The notes beneath the pieces were generated by a model, which worked only from the letters and a program-made list of their open reading frames with translations, did not search any database and had not been told where the DNA came from. 64,000 nucleotides of DNA from Ferrimonas futtsuensis DSM 18154 (GTDB lineage Bacteria > Pseudomonadota > Gammaproteobacteria > Enterobacterales > Shewanellaceae), in NCBI RefSeq assembly GCF_000422645.1, contig NZ_AUGL01000011.1, positions 116,665 to 180,664 of the forward strand, given 5' to 3'. Shown here in pieces: positions 35,270 to 44,563 of this stretch. The position numbers were made by a program, and so were the translations under genes. The number at the start of each line of letters is the position of its first letter. The stretch's first letter is position 1.

Positions 35270-35995
35270 ATGACTCAGGAAACCTCAAAGGTTCTGGTGG
35301 TAGATGACGACCTCAGGCTCAGGGGCCTGATTGAACGTTACCTTGGTGAGCAGGGCTACCAAGTGCGGGCGGCCGCCAATGCCGAGCAGATGGATCGCCT
35401 GCTGGAGCGGGAGAACTTCCATCTGCTGGTGCTGGACCTGATGCTGCCCGGCGAGGATGGTTTGAGCATCTGCCGCCGTCTGCGCCAGTCCAACAATGAG
35501 ATCCCCATAGTGATGCTTACTGCCAAGGGGGATGAGGTGGACAGGATCATCGGCCTGGAACTGGGCGCCGATGACTATCTGCCCAAGCCGTTCAACCCCC
35601 GTGAATTGCTGGCCCGCATCAAGGCGGTGCTGCGCCGCCGCCCCGGTGAGGTGCCCGGCGCCCCCTCACTCAAGGAGCAGGAGGTGGCGTTCGGTGAGTA
35701 CCGCCTCAACCTGGCTACCCGGGAGATGTTCAAGGGGGAAGAACCCATCTCCCTCACTTCCGGTGAGTTTGCCGTGCTCAAGGTGCTGGTTTCCCACCCC
35801 AGGGAGCCCATGAGCCGGGATAAGCTGATGAACCAGGCCCGTGGCCGGGACTACAGTGCCCTGGAGCGCTCCATCGATGTGCAGGTGTCGCGCCTGCGCC
35901 GGCTGATCGAGGAGGATCCCAGTAACCCCAGGTACATTCAGACTGTATGGGGCCTGGGCTACGTCTTCGTTCCCGACGGCAGCTCAGCCAAGTAG
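35270..35995 (+). CDS. ompR: Response regulator OmpR
   Basis: Two-component regulator of outer-membrane and osmotic functions. The 241 residues hold a receiver domain with acidic pocket D11-D13 and phosphoacceptor D56 in V-L-D-L-M-L-P-G-E-D-G, and a winged-helix DNA-binding domain in the second half (L-T-S-G-E-F-A-V-L, R-S-I-D-V-Q-V-S-R-L-R). The envZ ATG directly follows its TAG stop. Confidence 0.97.
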   Translation: MTQETSKVLVVDDDLRLRGLIERYLGEQGYQVRAAANAEQMDRLLERENFHLLVLDLMLPGEDGLSICRRLRQSNNEIPIVMLTAKGDEVDRIIGLELGADDYLPKPFNPRELLARIKAVLRRRPGEVPGAPSLKEQEVAFGEYRLNLATREMFKGEEPISLTSGEFAVLKVLVSHPREPMSRDKLMNQARGRDYSALERSIDVQVSRLRRLIEEDPSNPRYIQTVWGLGYVFVPDGSSAK

Positions 35996-37300
35996 ATGGT
36001 CTCCAGACTGCTGCCTCGCAGCAACTTCGGTCAGACGGTTCTGCTGATCGGCTGCCTGTTGCTGATCAACCAGTTGGTGTCCTACATCTCCATGGACATC
36101 TATGTGGTGCGTCCCTCCACCCAGCAGATCAACCAGCTGCTCTCCCGTCAGGTGGAGCTGCTGTTCCGCGATCTGGAGCTGGACCGGACCAAGCTGACCG
36201 TGGTGGATGCCCTGAGGGACAAGCTGGCGGACGACAACTACATGGAGGTATTCACCCTGCCTGAGGCCCGCCAGAATGGGCTGAGGGAAGCGCGGCTCTA
36301 CTACGTTCTGTCGGATCAGATGTCCCAATACCTGGGCGGCGAGGCCGAGGTGCGCATCTCCTTCGGTGAGCAGTACCTGATCTGGATTCGCCCCCCTCAG
36401 GCACCCACGGTGTGGCTGAGGGTGCCCCTGACCGGCTTCGATGAGTCGGTGATCTCCCCGCTGACCGTCTACCTGATGGTGATCGGTGCCCTGTCCGTGG
36501 CCGGAGGCTGGTGGTTTGCCCGTCAACAGAGCCGGCCGTTGAGGCGCCTGCAGCGGGCGGCCCTGGCGGTTTCCCGGGGAAAGTTTCCCGATCCCCTGCC
36601 ACTGAAGGGGCCCGCGGAGGTGGTGGCGGTAACCCAGGCGTTCAACCAGATGTCCCGCTCCATGAAGCAGCTGGAGACCGACCGGCAATTGCTGCTGGCC
36701 GGGGTGTCCCACGATCTGCGCACCCCCCTGACCCGAATCCGTTTGGCCAGTGAGATGATGAGCGACCAGGACAGCTTCCTCAAAGAGGGGATAGAGCATG
36801 ACATCGATGATATGAACAACATCATCGATCAGTTTATTGAGTTTGTCCGCGGTAGTCCGGCGGAGGAGCACAGCAGAATCAGCCTGGATGACCTGTTGCA
36901 GGAGGCGGCCCAGCAGGAGAGTCTTCGCCACACCAAGGTGGAGCTGAGTCTGGGCAAGGTGCCGCCGGTTGCCATGCCGGTGATCGCCATCAAGCGGGTG
37001 CTGGCCAACCTGATTGAGAACGGTGTGCGCTACGGCGGGGGCGATCTCAAGCTGAGTTCCGGCTACGACGGTCGCTGGGTGTGGTTCGCCGTGTCCGACA
37101 ATGGGCCGGGTATCCCCCCCAAACAGATTGAATCTCTATTTGAACCCTTCACCCAGGGGGATGTGGCTCGAGGCTCTGTAGGCTCCGGCCTGGGCCTGGC
37201 CATCGTCAAACGAGTGGTGGACAGTGAAGCTGGCCGGGTTGAGCTGGCCAACCGCAGTCATGGAGGCTTACGAGCAACCGTATGGTTACCCCGATCCTGA
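35996..37300 (+). CDS. envZ: Sensor histidine kinase EnvZ
   Basis: Membrane sensor that phosphorylates and dephosphorylates OmpR. The 434 residues have two membrane spans (about 13-33 and 155-173), a periplasmic domain, HAMP, the phosphorylated H239 in [12 protein letters not shown]342 in [16 protein letters not shown] and G-S-G-L-G-L-A-I-V. Overlaps the next gene by 19 bp. Confidence 0.96.
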   Translation: MVSRLLPRSNFGQTVLLIGCLLLINQLVSYISMDIYVVRPSTQQINQLLSRQVELLFRDLELDRTKLTVVDALRDKLADDNYMEVFTLPEARQNGLREARLYYVLSDQMSQYLGGEAEVRISFGEQYLIWIRPPQAPTVWLRVPLTGFDESVISPLTVYLMVIGALSVAGGWWFARQQSRPLRRLQRAALAVSRGKFPDPLPLKGPAEVVAVTQAFNQMSRSMKQLETDRQLLLAGVSHDLRTPLTRIRLASEMMSDQDSFLKEGIEHDIDDMNNIIDQFIEFVRGSPAEEHSRISLDDLLQEAAQQESLRHTKVELSLGKVPPVAMPVIAIKRVLANLIENGVRYGGGDLKLSSGYDGRWVWFAVSDNGPGIPPKQIESLFEPFTQGDVARGSVGSGLGLAIVKRVVDSEAGRVELANRSHGGLRATVWLPRS

Positions 37301-38106
37301 TGTTGGCCGCTGCCCTGGCGGCCCCCTTGCAACCCTTGCCTCCCCTGATGGAGGAGATCTCCGGCCTGGCCTTTGATGGTCAGCATCTGTGGGCCCACAA
37401 CGACAGTGGCGATGGGCCCAGGATCTACCGGTTTGACGGCCAGGGACGTTATCTGGGACGGGTGGGATTTCACGGCGCCGATGCCCGGGACTGGGAGGAC
37501 ATGACCAGTGATGGCGAGCACCTGTTCGTGGCTGATTGCGGCAACAACAGGGGCAATCGCCGGGATCTGACCATCTACCGCACCCCTCTCCCCGCAGAGG
37601 AGGGCGGCAAGGTCAGTGCGGTGCCCATCCACTTCTCCTTTGCCGAACAGAAGGATTTCAGCCGCAAAGGCTACATCCACAACTTCGACTGTGAGGCGAT
37701 CGCCGCGACTGAAAGCGCTCTCTGGGTGTTTTCCAAGAACTGGGGGGACGGTCAGAGCCGGGTATACCGCCTGCCCAAGGAGCCGGGTGAGTACAGCCCG
37801 ACCGCGGTGCAGACCCTGGCGGTGCACGGCCAGATTACCGCAGCGGACTGGCAGCCGGAGACCGGCCGCATCGCCCTGCTGGGGTACCGTGGCGGACTGG
37901 CGTTTCGTCCCTTCATCTGGATAGCCCAGATGGATGAGAGCGGAGTGAACTGGGATACCGCCAAGCGTTACACCCCTCTTGAGGATGGTCAGTGGGAGGC
38001 GCTGACCTGGGTGTCGCCCACCACCTTGCTGCTGGGCAAGGAGTCCAGTGACGTCAGCGATCATGGCTGGCAGCTGTGGCAGCCGCCGCAGGTGTCTACG
38101 GACTAG
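37282..38106 (+). CDS. Unassigned secreted beta-propeller-like protein
   Basis: A 274-residue protein with a short signal-like segment (about 5-17). The rest shows repeated beta strands with [15 protein letters not shown] and D-G-Q-W-E-A-L-T patterns, as in a propeller, and no catalytic motif I recognise. The start may be the ATG at 37282 or the in-frame ATG at 37300 that overlaps the envZ stop as TGATG; either way it is tightly coupled to ompR-envZ, so it could be part of the same envelope response (inference). Confidence 0.65.
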   Translation: MVTPILMLAAALAAPLQPLPPLMEEISGLAFDGQHLWAHNDSGDGPRIYRFDGQGRYLGRVGFHGADARDWEDMTSDGEHLFVADCGNNRGNRRDLTIYRTPLPAEEGGKVSAVPIHFSFAEQKDFSRKGYIHNFDCEAIAATESALWVFSKNWGDGQSRVYRLPKEPGEYSPTAVQTLAVHGQITAADWQPETGRIALLGYRGGLAFRPFIWIAQMDESGVNWDTAKRYTPLEDGQWEALTWVSPTTLLLGKESSDVSDHGWQLWQPPQVSTD

Positions 38107-38116
38107 GACACCCCAA

Positions 38117-38147
38117 CAAAAAAGAGGACTCCCCAGGGAGTCCTCTT
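38117..38147. terminator. Bidirectional terminator between the propeller gene and the subtilisin
   Basis: A perfect 11-bp stem AAGAGGACTCC/GGAGTCCTCTT with loop CCAG. The A-run at the left serves the minus-strand protease gene; the plus-strand side ends in TTCTGTTTCC. Confidence 0.88.
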
Positions 38148-38165
38148 CTGTTTCCAGCGACGCTG

Positions 38166-39959
38166 TTACTCGTAGCTGATGTTCAGGGTAACGCCGGAGA
38201 AGGCGCGGTAGGCGCGAATGCCCACGAACCAGGTACCGGCGCTGGGGTTGGCTTCGACGCAGCTCTCACTGTTGCCGGACTCGTAGGGGCGGCAGTCGTA
38301 GGAGCGGGTCGTCGGCTGGGCGCCGAAGCGGGTGTAGAGGTCAGCGTCACCGCTGCCGCCGCTGATGGTGGCGGTGAAGTTGGTGGCACCGGCAGGCACC
38401 TCCACTTCATACATCACCCAGTCACGGCGGGAGGCAGACAGGTTGTCGAAGGTCCAGCTGTTGCCTTCACCATTGCCGTTACCACCGCCGGTGTCTCCGC
38501 CAGCAGCGGCGGCCACCGCGGCTGCAGCATCGACCAGGCCAACACCACAGTTGGAGCAGCTGTCGGCGCGGGCGGTGGACTTGAGGATGCTCTCCGCCTT
38601 ATCGGGATCCATGGTGGGATCCGCTTCATACATCAGCGCCACCAGACCGGCTACGTGAGGGGCCGCCATGGAGGTGCCCTGCAGATAGTCGTAGTTATCG
38701 GACGCGGGGCCCAGGCTGCCGCTGTTGTGGGTGGAGAGGATGCCGTTGGAGTCGCCGGCAAAGCTCATGGCGCCGCCCGGAGCGGAAACGTCGATGGCGC
38801 TGCCGTAGTTGGAGTAGTAGGCGCGGGTCGCGTCGCGTCCCAGGGCGGCCACGTTGACTACGCCGTCACAGTTGCCCGGGTTGAAGTTGGCGGCATTCTG
38901 GTTGGAGTTACCGGCGGCCACCACCACGGTAGCGCCGTTGGAGCGTGCGGTGTTGATGGCGTTCTGAGTGGTGGAGGAGCAGCTGCCGCCGCCGCCCAGG
39001 CTCATGTTGATCACGTCGGCGGGGTTGGCGTTGGCGGGGGCGCCGGGGACGCTGCCACCGGAGGCCCAGATGATGCCGTCGGCGATGTCCGAGGTGTAAC
39101 CGCCGCACTTGCCCAGTACACGTACCGGAACGATCTTGGCGCCGTAGGCCACCCCGGCCACACCTGTGTTGTTGTTGGCCACCGCCGCCACGGTACCGGC
39201 GACGTGGGTGCCGTGCCAGGAGCTGCCCTGATCCTGTTCAGGATAACCGTTGCCGCACTCACCGGCCTGAACGTGGTCGCCGGGATCGGTGGCATCGCTG
39301 TCGCGGCCATCACCGTCCACGGAGACGAAGGTGTCGTTGATCATGTCGTAGCCAGGGAGGATGTTGCCATTCAGGTCGGCATGGGGACGATAGCCGGTGT
39401 CCAGTACCGCCACCACGGTGCCTGCACCGGTTACGCTGTCCCAGGCCGCAGGCAGGTTCATGCCGGCGGCGGACTCGAAGTAGTGCCACTGATCGCCGTA
39501 GCGGGGATCGTTGGGGGTGGCCATGGGGCGCAGCATCTGGTCCAGCTCGATGGACTCGATGTTGCTGTCTGCAGCCAGCATGGTTTCCATCACCTGCTTG
39601 GCTTCCTGCTTGCTCATGGCGCCTTTCATGGCGAACACGTGGTGCTTGGCCAGGGCCATGCTGCGGACGAAGCGCATATCACTGCCCAGCTGGGCCGCCA
39701 TGGTGCGGGCCTTCTCTTTCATCAGGCTGGCCTGGTTGCCATTGCCCATGAAGGAGAACAGGAAAGGCGCGTTACTCTCTTGCTTGTAGCGGACAATAAA
39801 ACGGGTCTGAGGCCCGGTTGCACTCTGATCGTCCAGCATCAGATTGAAGCTCTTGAATCCACCCTGTCCGGCAGGCTCCCATGCCATGGCCGGTGCGGCA
39901 ACGGCGGAGCCCAGGGCGACGCACAGTGCCAGCTTGGTCAAGTCTTTTCCTTGAATCAT
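38166..39959 (-). CDS. Secreted subtilisin-like serine protease with PPC domain
   Basis: An exported S8 peptidase of 597 residues: signal peptide (about 1-26), I9-type inhibitor propeptide (about 50-145), catalytic domain with D187 in V-L-D-T-G-Y, H249 in H-G-T-H-V-A-G, oxyanion N351 in A-A-G-N-S and S430 in G-T-S-M-A-A-P-H, a Gly/Asn-rich linker (about 490-505) and a C-terminal pre-peptidase PPC domain. Such enzymes are typical substrates of type II secretion, and a complete gsp operon lies 3.7 kb away. It resembles extracellular proteases of marine gammaproteobacteria and AprV-type enzymes. Confidence 0.95.
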   Translation of the reverse strand: MIQGKDLTKLALCVALGSAVAAPAMAWEPAGQGGFKSFNLMLDDQSATGPQTRFIVRYKQESNAPFLFSFMGNGNQASLMKEKARTMAAQLGSDMRFVRSMALAKHHVFAMKGAMSKQEAKQVMETMLAADSNIESIELDQMLRPMATPNDPRYGDQWHYFESAAGMNLPAAWDSVTGAGTVVAVLDTGYRPHADLNGNILPGYDMINDTFVSVDGDGRDSDATDPGDHVQAGECGNGYPEQDQGSSWHGTHVAGTVAAVANNNTGVAGVAYGAKIVPVRVLGKCGGYTSDIADGIIWASGGSVPGAPANANPADVINMSLGGGGSCSSTTQNAINTARSNGATVVVAAGNSNQNAANFNPGNCDGVVNVAALGRDATRAYYSNYGSAIDVSAPGGAMSFAGDSNGILSTHNSGSLGPASDNYDYLQGTSMAAPHVAGLVALMYEADPTMDPDKAESILKSTARADSCSNCGVGLVDAAAAVAAAAGGDTGGGNGNGEGNSWTFDNLSASRRDWVMYEVEVPAGATNFTATISGGSGDADLYTRFGAQPTTRSYDCRPYESGNSESCVEANPSAGTWFVGIRAYRAFSGVTLNISYE

Positions 39960-40117
39960 TGTTATTTCCTAATTGTGATTGCTGATTAATCAACGCCTTC
40001 CATACGTTGACCTGCCGAACCTATCACCGCCGGAAATAACTCTCAATGGGGTGTTGCTCAGAATTTCGACCAAAATAAACAAAATCATTACAAATTTAAC
40101 GTTCTGAAGCATTGGTT

Positions 40118-40143
40118 ATTGCGACCTGATAAAGTGTCGCAAT
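40118..40143. repeat. Inverted repeat upstream of the subtilisin gene
   Basis: Arms ATTGCGAC and GTCGCAAT with a 10-nt AT-rich loop, about 160 bp upstream of the protease start. Possibly an operator or RNA hairpin; no T-run follows. Confidence 0.4.
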
Positions 40144-40300
40144 TTCACTAAGTTGGGGTGGGTAAAGGGAAAATCCGTCCCGGCTTGGTCAATGAAATGG
40201 GCCGTTTTCCAATCGATTGCGTAGGAGATCGCCCAGAACGAATGTGCGTCGAAATAATTAATCATTCGGCGAATTATTTTTGAGGCGAATAGAAATGCAA

Positions 40301-40336
40301 AAGGGCCGCTAACATATTGGCGGCCCGTTGGTTTTT
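40301..40336. terminator. Terminator after pckA
   Basis: GGGCCGC and GCGGCCC pair, with the inner GCTAA/TTGGC extending the stem. A-run on the left gives Ts for the minus-strand pckA; a six-T run on the right allows plus-strand termination too. Confidence 0.8.
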
Positions 40337-40353
40337 TGAGTCTGGTTCAGGCG

Positions 40354-41895
40354 TTATCCCTGAGGCCCGGCGCGTCGAATCCCTTCAGATACTTCGTATT
40401 GGCTGAAGTTCTCTTTGAACTCGGCGGCCAACTTTGCGGCGTAGCGGTCGTACTCCTGACCGTCCTCCCAGGTGTCTCTGGGGTTGAGCAGCTTGCTGTC
40501 GACACCGGCGATGGTCAAGGGCACCTCCAGGTTCAGCTGGGGCAGGTGCCGGGTCTTGGCATCGGCCAGCTCACCGGAGACGATGGCGTCAATGATGGCT
40601 CGGGTCGTCGGGATATCGAACCGCTGGCCAATGCCATAGGGGCCGCCGGTCCAGCCGGTATTCACCAGGTACACCTTGGTATCGAAGCTATCAATTCGCT
40701 TCATCAGCAGCTCGGCATAGACCCCGGCAGGGCGGGGGAAGAAGGGGGCGCCGAAACAGGTGGAGAAGGTGGACTGAATGCCTGCGGCACTGCCCATCTC
40801 GGTGGAGCCCACCTTGGCGGTATAGCCGGAGAGGAAGTGGTAGGCCGCCGCTTCCTTGCTCAGGCAGGAGACCGGAGGCAGGACGCCGGACACATCGCAG
40901 GTGAGGAACACCACCGCATGGGGTTCGGCCCCACGGTTGGCTTCAATGCGGCGAGCGATGTGCTCCAGGGGGTAGGCGGCACGACTGTTCTGAGTCAGGC
41001 GGTCATCGCCATAGTCTGGGGTGCGCTCTTCATTGAGCACCACATTTTCCAGTACGGTGCCGAAGTGGATGGCGTTCCAGATCACCGGCTCATTTTTGGC
41101 AGACAGGTCGATGCACTTGGCGTAGCAGCCACCCTCGACATTGAATACGCCGCCGGGTGCCCAGCCATGTTCATCGTCGCCAATCAGGGCGCGCTTGGGG
41201 TCGGCGGACAGGGTGGTCTTGCCGGTGCCGGAGAGGCCAAAAAACAGAGTGGTGTCGCCCATCTCGCCCACGTTGGCGGAGCAGTGCATCGGCAGTACGC
41301 CCTTGGCGGGGAGCAGGAAGTTCTGCACGGAGAACATCGACTTTTTCATTTCGCCGGCGTAGCGCATGCCTGCCAGTAACACCTTGCGCTGGGCAAAGTT
41401 GATGATCACCGCCCCGTCGGAGTTGGTGCCATCCCGTTCGGGCACACACTGGAAGCCGGGCGCGTTATAGATCTGCCACTCGGCCTTGTCGCCCTGATTG
41501 TAACGCTTGGGGACGATGAACAGGTTACGGGCAAACAGCTGCTGCCAGGCGGTTTCCGTGGTCACCCGAACCGGCAGGTAGTGCTCCGGGTCGGCACCCA
41601 CCTCCAGTTCGGATTGGAAGCACTCTTTCTCGGCCAGGTAGGCTTCAACCTGAGACCAGAGGGCATCAAACTTGTCGGCATCGAAGGGCTTGTTGATCTT
41701 TCCCCAGTCGATGTCGGCTTCGGTGGAGGGTTCTTTGACGATGAAGCGGTCGTTGGGGGAGCGGCCGGTGCGCTGACCGGTTTCGACACAGAGGGCGCCG
41801 TTGTCGGCCAGGGTGCCTTCGCCGCGGTCGAGGGCATGCTCAACCAGCTCTGCGGCGGAGAGGTTGCTCAATACACGCATCCTGCATGTAGTCAT
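40354..41895 (-). CDS. pckA: Phosphoenolpyruvate carboxykinase (ATP)
   Basis: Gluconeogenic enzyme converting oxaloacetate and ATP to phosphoenolpyruvate. The 513 residues include [10 protein letters not shown] near the start, the phosphate-binding loop G-L-S-G-T-G-K226-T-T-L-S, and the H-C-S-A-N-V-G metal/substrate region. It is a little shorter at the N-terminus than E. coli PckA. AAGGAG lies 10 bp upstream of the ATG. A probable promoter and CRP-like site lie in the upstream gap. Confidence 0.97.
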   Translation of the reverse strand: MTTCRMRVLSNLSAAELVEHALDRGEGTLADNGALCVETGQRTGRSPNDRFIVKEPSTEADIDWGKINKPFDADKFDALWSQVEAYLAEKECFQSELEVGADPEHYLPVRVTTETAWQQLFARNLFIVPKRYNQGDKAEWQIYNAPGFQCVPERDGTNSDGAVIINFAQRKVLLAGMRYAGEMKKSMFSVQNFLLPAKGVLPMHCSANVGEMGDTTLFFGLSGTGKTTLSADPKRALIGDDEHGWAPGGVFNVEGGCYAKCIDLSAKNEPVIWNAIHFGTVLENVVLNEERTPDYGDDRLTQNSRAAYPLEHIARRIEANRGAEPHAVVFLTCDVSGVLPPVSCLSKEAAAYHFLSGYTAKVGSTEMGSAAGIQSTFSTCFGAPFFPRPAGVYAELLMKRIDSFDTKVYLVNTGWTGGPYGIGQRFDIPTTRAIIDAIVSGELADAKTRHLPQLNLEVPLTIAGVDSKLLNPRDTWEDGQEYDRYAAKLAAEFKENFSQYEVSEGIRRAGPQG

Positions 41896-41945
41896 ACTGT
41901 TTTGACTCCTTGGCGTCGGGGCTCCTGCCGTTCGCCTGATTTCTA

Positions 41946-41986
41946 TTTATAGAGGGGGTCTGTAGGGTGTGAACAGTTTCTGTTCA
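41946..41986 (-). promoter_or_regulatory. Putative pckA promoter with overlapping palindrome
   Basis: On the minus strand TTCACA (41968-41973) and TATAAA (41946-41951) are separated by 16 bp, about 50 bp before the pckA start. A 17-bp palindrome TGAACAGTTTCTGTTCA (41970-41986) covers the -35, as an operator would. Confidence 0.45.
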
Positions 41987-42027
41987 ACGGGGGGAGTGTA
42001 GCGTCGATGGGGCAAAAAATCGATATT

Positions 42028-42043
42028 TGTGACAAAGATCAAA
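42028..42043. promoter_or_regulatory. CRP-like site upstream of pckA
   Basis: TGTGACAAAGATCAAA matches TGTGA-N6-TCACA in nine of ten fixed bases. It lies about 95 bp upstream of the presumed pckA transcription start, and overlaps the hslO terminator by a few bases. Confidence 0.5.
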
Positions 42044-42065
42044 GGGCGGCGCAGTGGCCGCCCTT
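42041..42065 (-). terminator. Terminator after hslO
   Basis: Stem AAGGGCGGC/GCCGCCCTT with a six-base loop, followed by only a short T-run on the minus strand. Confidence 0.6.
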
Positions 42066-42101
42066 ATCTGCTGATTGATGTTGGCTATTAGCCAGTATGT
42101 G

Positions 42102-42962
42102 CTAGTGACTCTGGCTGGAGCTGGCGGCTGATCCCGCCCACAGGGCTTCCATGTCGATGCGGTCGAAACGGTAGCCGGCACCACAGTAGTCGCAGTTGAT
42201 GGCGATCTGACCCTGCTCCTCCAGCACGCTCTCCAGCTCCTCTTTCGGCAGGGTGGAGAGGGCGGACAGGCTGCGCTCGCGGGAACAGCCGCACTTGAAG
42301 CTGATCTCGGCAGGGTCGAACAGGCGCACCTCTTCCTGGTGGTAAAGGCGATGCAGTACCTCTTCCGCATCCAGGGAGAACAGCTCTTCCGGCTTGATGG
42401 TATCGGTCAGGGACTCCAGGTGCTCAAACTCCACCTCCTGCTCCTTGGCACTCTCAGGCAGGATCTGCAGCAGCATGCCGGCGGCGTGCTGATTGTCGGC
42501 GTGCAGCCACAGTCGGGTTTTCAACTGCTCGGACTGGGCAAAGTACTGCTCCAGGCAGCCCGCCAGGGTGTCCTGATCCAGGGCGACAATACCCTGATAG
42601 CGCTCTCCCTGGTCCGGGGTGATGGTAATCACCAGATGGCCCTGGCCAACCAGCTGTTTCAGATCGCCTTCGGGCGTGCCTTCCCAGCGGGCAATGCCGC
42701 GCAGCTGCTGGTTGTGGTTGCCGTTGATGGCCACCAGGCTGATGGGGCCGCTGCCCTGAAGCTGAACGGCGATCTCCCCCTCAAACTTGAGGATGGCGGT
42801 CAGCAAAGAGGTGGCAGCCAGGGTTTCACCCAGCAGGCGGGCGACCGCATCCGGGTACTCTTTGCCGCCCAGCATCTGCTGGTAGCTCTGCTGCAGTTGT
42901 ACGATCTCGCCGCGCACATCGGCTTGGTCAAACAGGTAACGGTATAACTTGTCTTGGCTCAT
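42102..42962 (-). CDS. hslO: Redox-regulated chaperone Hsp33
   Basis: Holdase activated by oxidation and heat. The 286 residues end with the zinc switch C224-x-C226 and C257-x2-C260 (K-C-G-C-S-R-E-R and N-C-D-Y-C-G-A-G-Y), as in E. coli. It lies 14 bp after hslR, the usual hslR-hslO pair. Confidence 0.96.
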   Translation of the reverse strand: MSQDKLYRYLFDQADVRGEIVQLQQSYQQMLGGKEYPDAVARLLGETLAATSLLTAILKFEGEIAVQLQGSGPISLVAINGNHNQQLRGIARWEGTPEGDLKQLVGQGHLVITITPDQGERYQGIVALDQDTLAGCLEQYFAQSEQLKTRLWLHADNQHAAGMLLQILPESAKEQEVEFEHLESLTDTIKPEELFSLDAEEVLHRLYHQEEVRLFDPAEISFKCGCSRERSLSALSTLPKEELESVLEEQGQIAINCDYCGAGYRFDRIDMEALWAGSAASSSQSH

Positions 42963-42976
42963 GATGGTCTCTTTGC

Positions 42977-43381
42977 TTACTGTTGCTTCAGCTTCATGAT
43001 CTGGCGGCGTTGTTTCTTGTCCGGCCGTGAGGAGGTGAGGGGTTGACCCGCAGCCTCGAGTCTCCGTGATGTGGAGGCGGCTTCCCGCTTTTTCAAGCTC
43101 TCGTCCGTTTCCCGGTACATCTCTTGTGCCAGGGGGGCTGAGAGGCGCTTCTCAGACAGCCCCTGGATCACCACCTCCCGCTCATCATTGCCCTGCCACA
43201 GGGTGATGGTTCCGCCGACGGAGATGAGTCGGCTCGGCTTGCATCTCTGGCCGTTATAGTGGACCTTGCCGCCGCTGACCATCTCCTGGGCCAGTGGCCG
43301 GGTCTTGTAGAACCGTGCCGCCCACAGCCATTTGTCGATGCGGACTGAAGTCAATTCTGTATGCGGTTGTTTTTTGGCCAT
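42977..43381 (-). CDS. hslR: Ribosome-associated heat-shock protein Hsp15
   Basis: S4-domain RNA-binding protein that recycles 50S subunits still carrying nascent chains. The 134 residues start with [16 protein letters not shown], have G-G-K-V-H-Y-N-G in the S4 fold and end in a basic tail. Divergent from the gsp operon. Confidence 0.94.
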   Translation of the reverse strand: MAKKQPHTELTSVRIDKWLWAARFYKTRPLAQEMVSGGKVHYNGQRCKPSRLISVGGTITLWQGNDEREVVIQGLSEKRLSAPLAQEMYRETDESLKKREAASTSRRLEAAGQPLTSSRPDKKQRRQIMKLKQQ

Positions 43382-43634
43382 GATTTGATGTTCTACTATC
43401 TAAAGCGAGAGGTCGCGCGAACTATGAAGATCAAAAACTGGGGGAGCCTCACAGCGTGATGGGGCCGCCAAGGGTAGCATAACTAGCCAAATTTGACCAT
43501 GACAGGCGGGCTGCCACCAAGTATGGTTAAGGGTTGTTGCACCTTAGGTGGTGGGTTAGCATGAACTTTACGAATTTTCTTATTATTTCTAACTCGATAC
43601 GCTGCCGGCACTAAGAGTAAAGAGCACTGAATTT

Positions 43635-44561
43635 ATGGATTATCTGCAGCAGGGACTCAATGGCCTTGCCAAACTGCCTCAAGCGGCCATCGCTCGCGTC
43701 CTGACTGCCCTGTTGGCGGTGTACGCCATCTACCTTGCGTCGCAGTTGACCTGGATGATGGTGCCCACGGAGAGTGGCCCTCAGCAGGCCTGGCGCCCCC
43801 AAGCCCAGCAGGGTACCCAGACCCAGGGGCGGGACATGAGCCAGGTTCAGTCACTGAACCTGTTTGGTAAGGCGGAAAAAACCCAGGCCACCAAGAAGCC
43901 CGTGGTGGAAACCAACCTGATCACCGACGCGCCCAAGACCACCCTGAGAATCCTGCTGACCGGCCTGGTGGCCAGTTCAGAACAGGAGCGGGGGATTGCC
44001 ATTATCGAGAGCGCCGGCAGCCAGGAAACCTATGGCATCGGCGACAAGATCAAAGGCACCTCAGCAAGCCTGCATGAGGTCTACGCGGACCGGGCGATCA
44101 TCGTCAATCGCGGGCGTTACGAAACTGTGATGCTGGATGGCATTGAGTACAGTAAAACCATCACCGATGAAACGAAACGGTTAAAGCAGACTCCAACTGA
44201 ACCACAACAGCAGGACCTGCGGGAAAACCAGGCCGTTTCCCAGCAGCTGGATGAAGCTCGCAGTGCGTTGTTGAGCGATCCGGGCAAACTGACCGATTAC
44301 CTCTCTATCAGTCCGGTCAAATCCCAGGAGGGGGGACTGAAGGGATATCGACTGAACCCAGGCAAAGACCGGGCTCTGTTTACCCAAGCCGGGCTGAAGG
44401 CCGGCGATCTCGCAGTGGCCATCAATGGCTACGACCTGACCCAGATGTCCGAGGCGATGCAGGTGCTCGCCGAACTGCCGGAGCTGACCGAAATGTCGGT
44501 GATGGTGGAGAGGGAAGGTCAACTTACGGAAATCATGTTTAGCCTGCCAAACCAAAACTGA
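43635..44561 (+). CDS. gspC: Type II secretion protein GspC
   Basis: Inner-membrane component connecting the platform with the secretin. The 308 residues have a short cytoplasmic part, one membrane span (about 18-38), a homology region (about 90-175; L-L-T-G-L-V-A-S-S) that contacts GspD, and a C-terminal PDZ domain (about 215-308; R-L-N-P-G-K-D-R-A-L-F-x-Q-A-G-L-K-A-G-D). First gene of the gsp operon, divergent from hslR. Confidence 0.93.
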   Translation: MDYLQQGLNGLAKLPQAAIARVLTALLAVYAIYLASQLTWMMVPTESGPQQAWRPQAQQGTQTQGRDMSQVQSLNLFGKAEKTQATKKPVVETNLITDAPKTTLRILLTGLVASSEQERGIAIIESAGSQETYGIGDKIKGTSASLHEVYADRAIIVNRGRYETVMLDGIEYSKTITDETKRLKQTPTEPQQQDLRENQAVSQQLDEARSALLSDPGKLTDYLSISPVKSQEGGLKGYRLNPGKDRALFTQAGLKAGDLAVAINGYDLTQMSEAMQVLAELPELTEMSVMVEREGQLTEIMFSLPNQN

Positions 44562-44563
44562 TC

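Larger units (their letters stand above)
39960..40353. other. Intergenic region subtilisin-pckA (394 bp)
   Basis: No gene is seen. It is AT-rich compared with its neighbours and must hold the subtilisin promoter. Visible elements are an 8-bp inverted repeat ATTGCGAC/GTCGCAAT (40118-40143, loop of 10) and the pckA terminator at the right end. Confidence 0.65.

Noticed and set aside
38076..39989. A 637-codon plus-strand frame across the subtilisin gene
   Set aside because: It is antisense to the protease, of low complexity (Gly/Val/His), and has no recognised motif.
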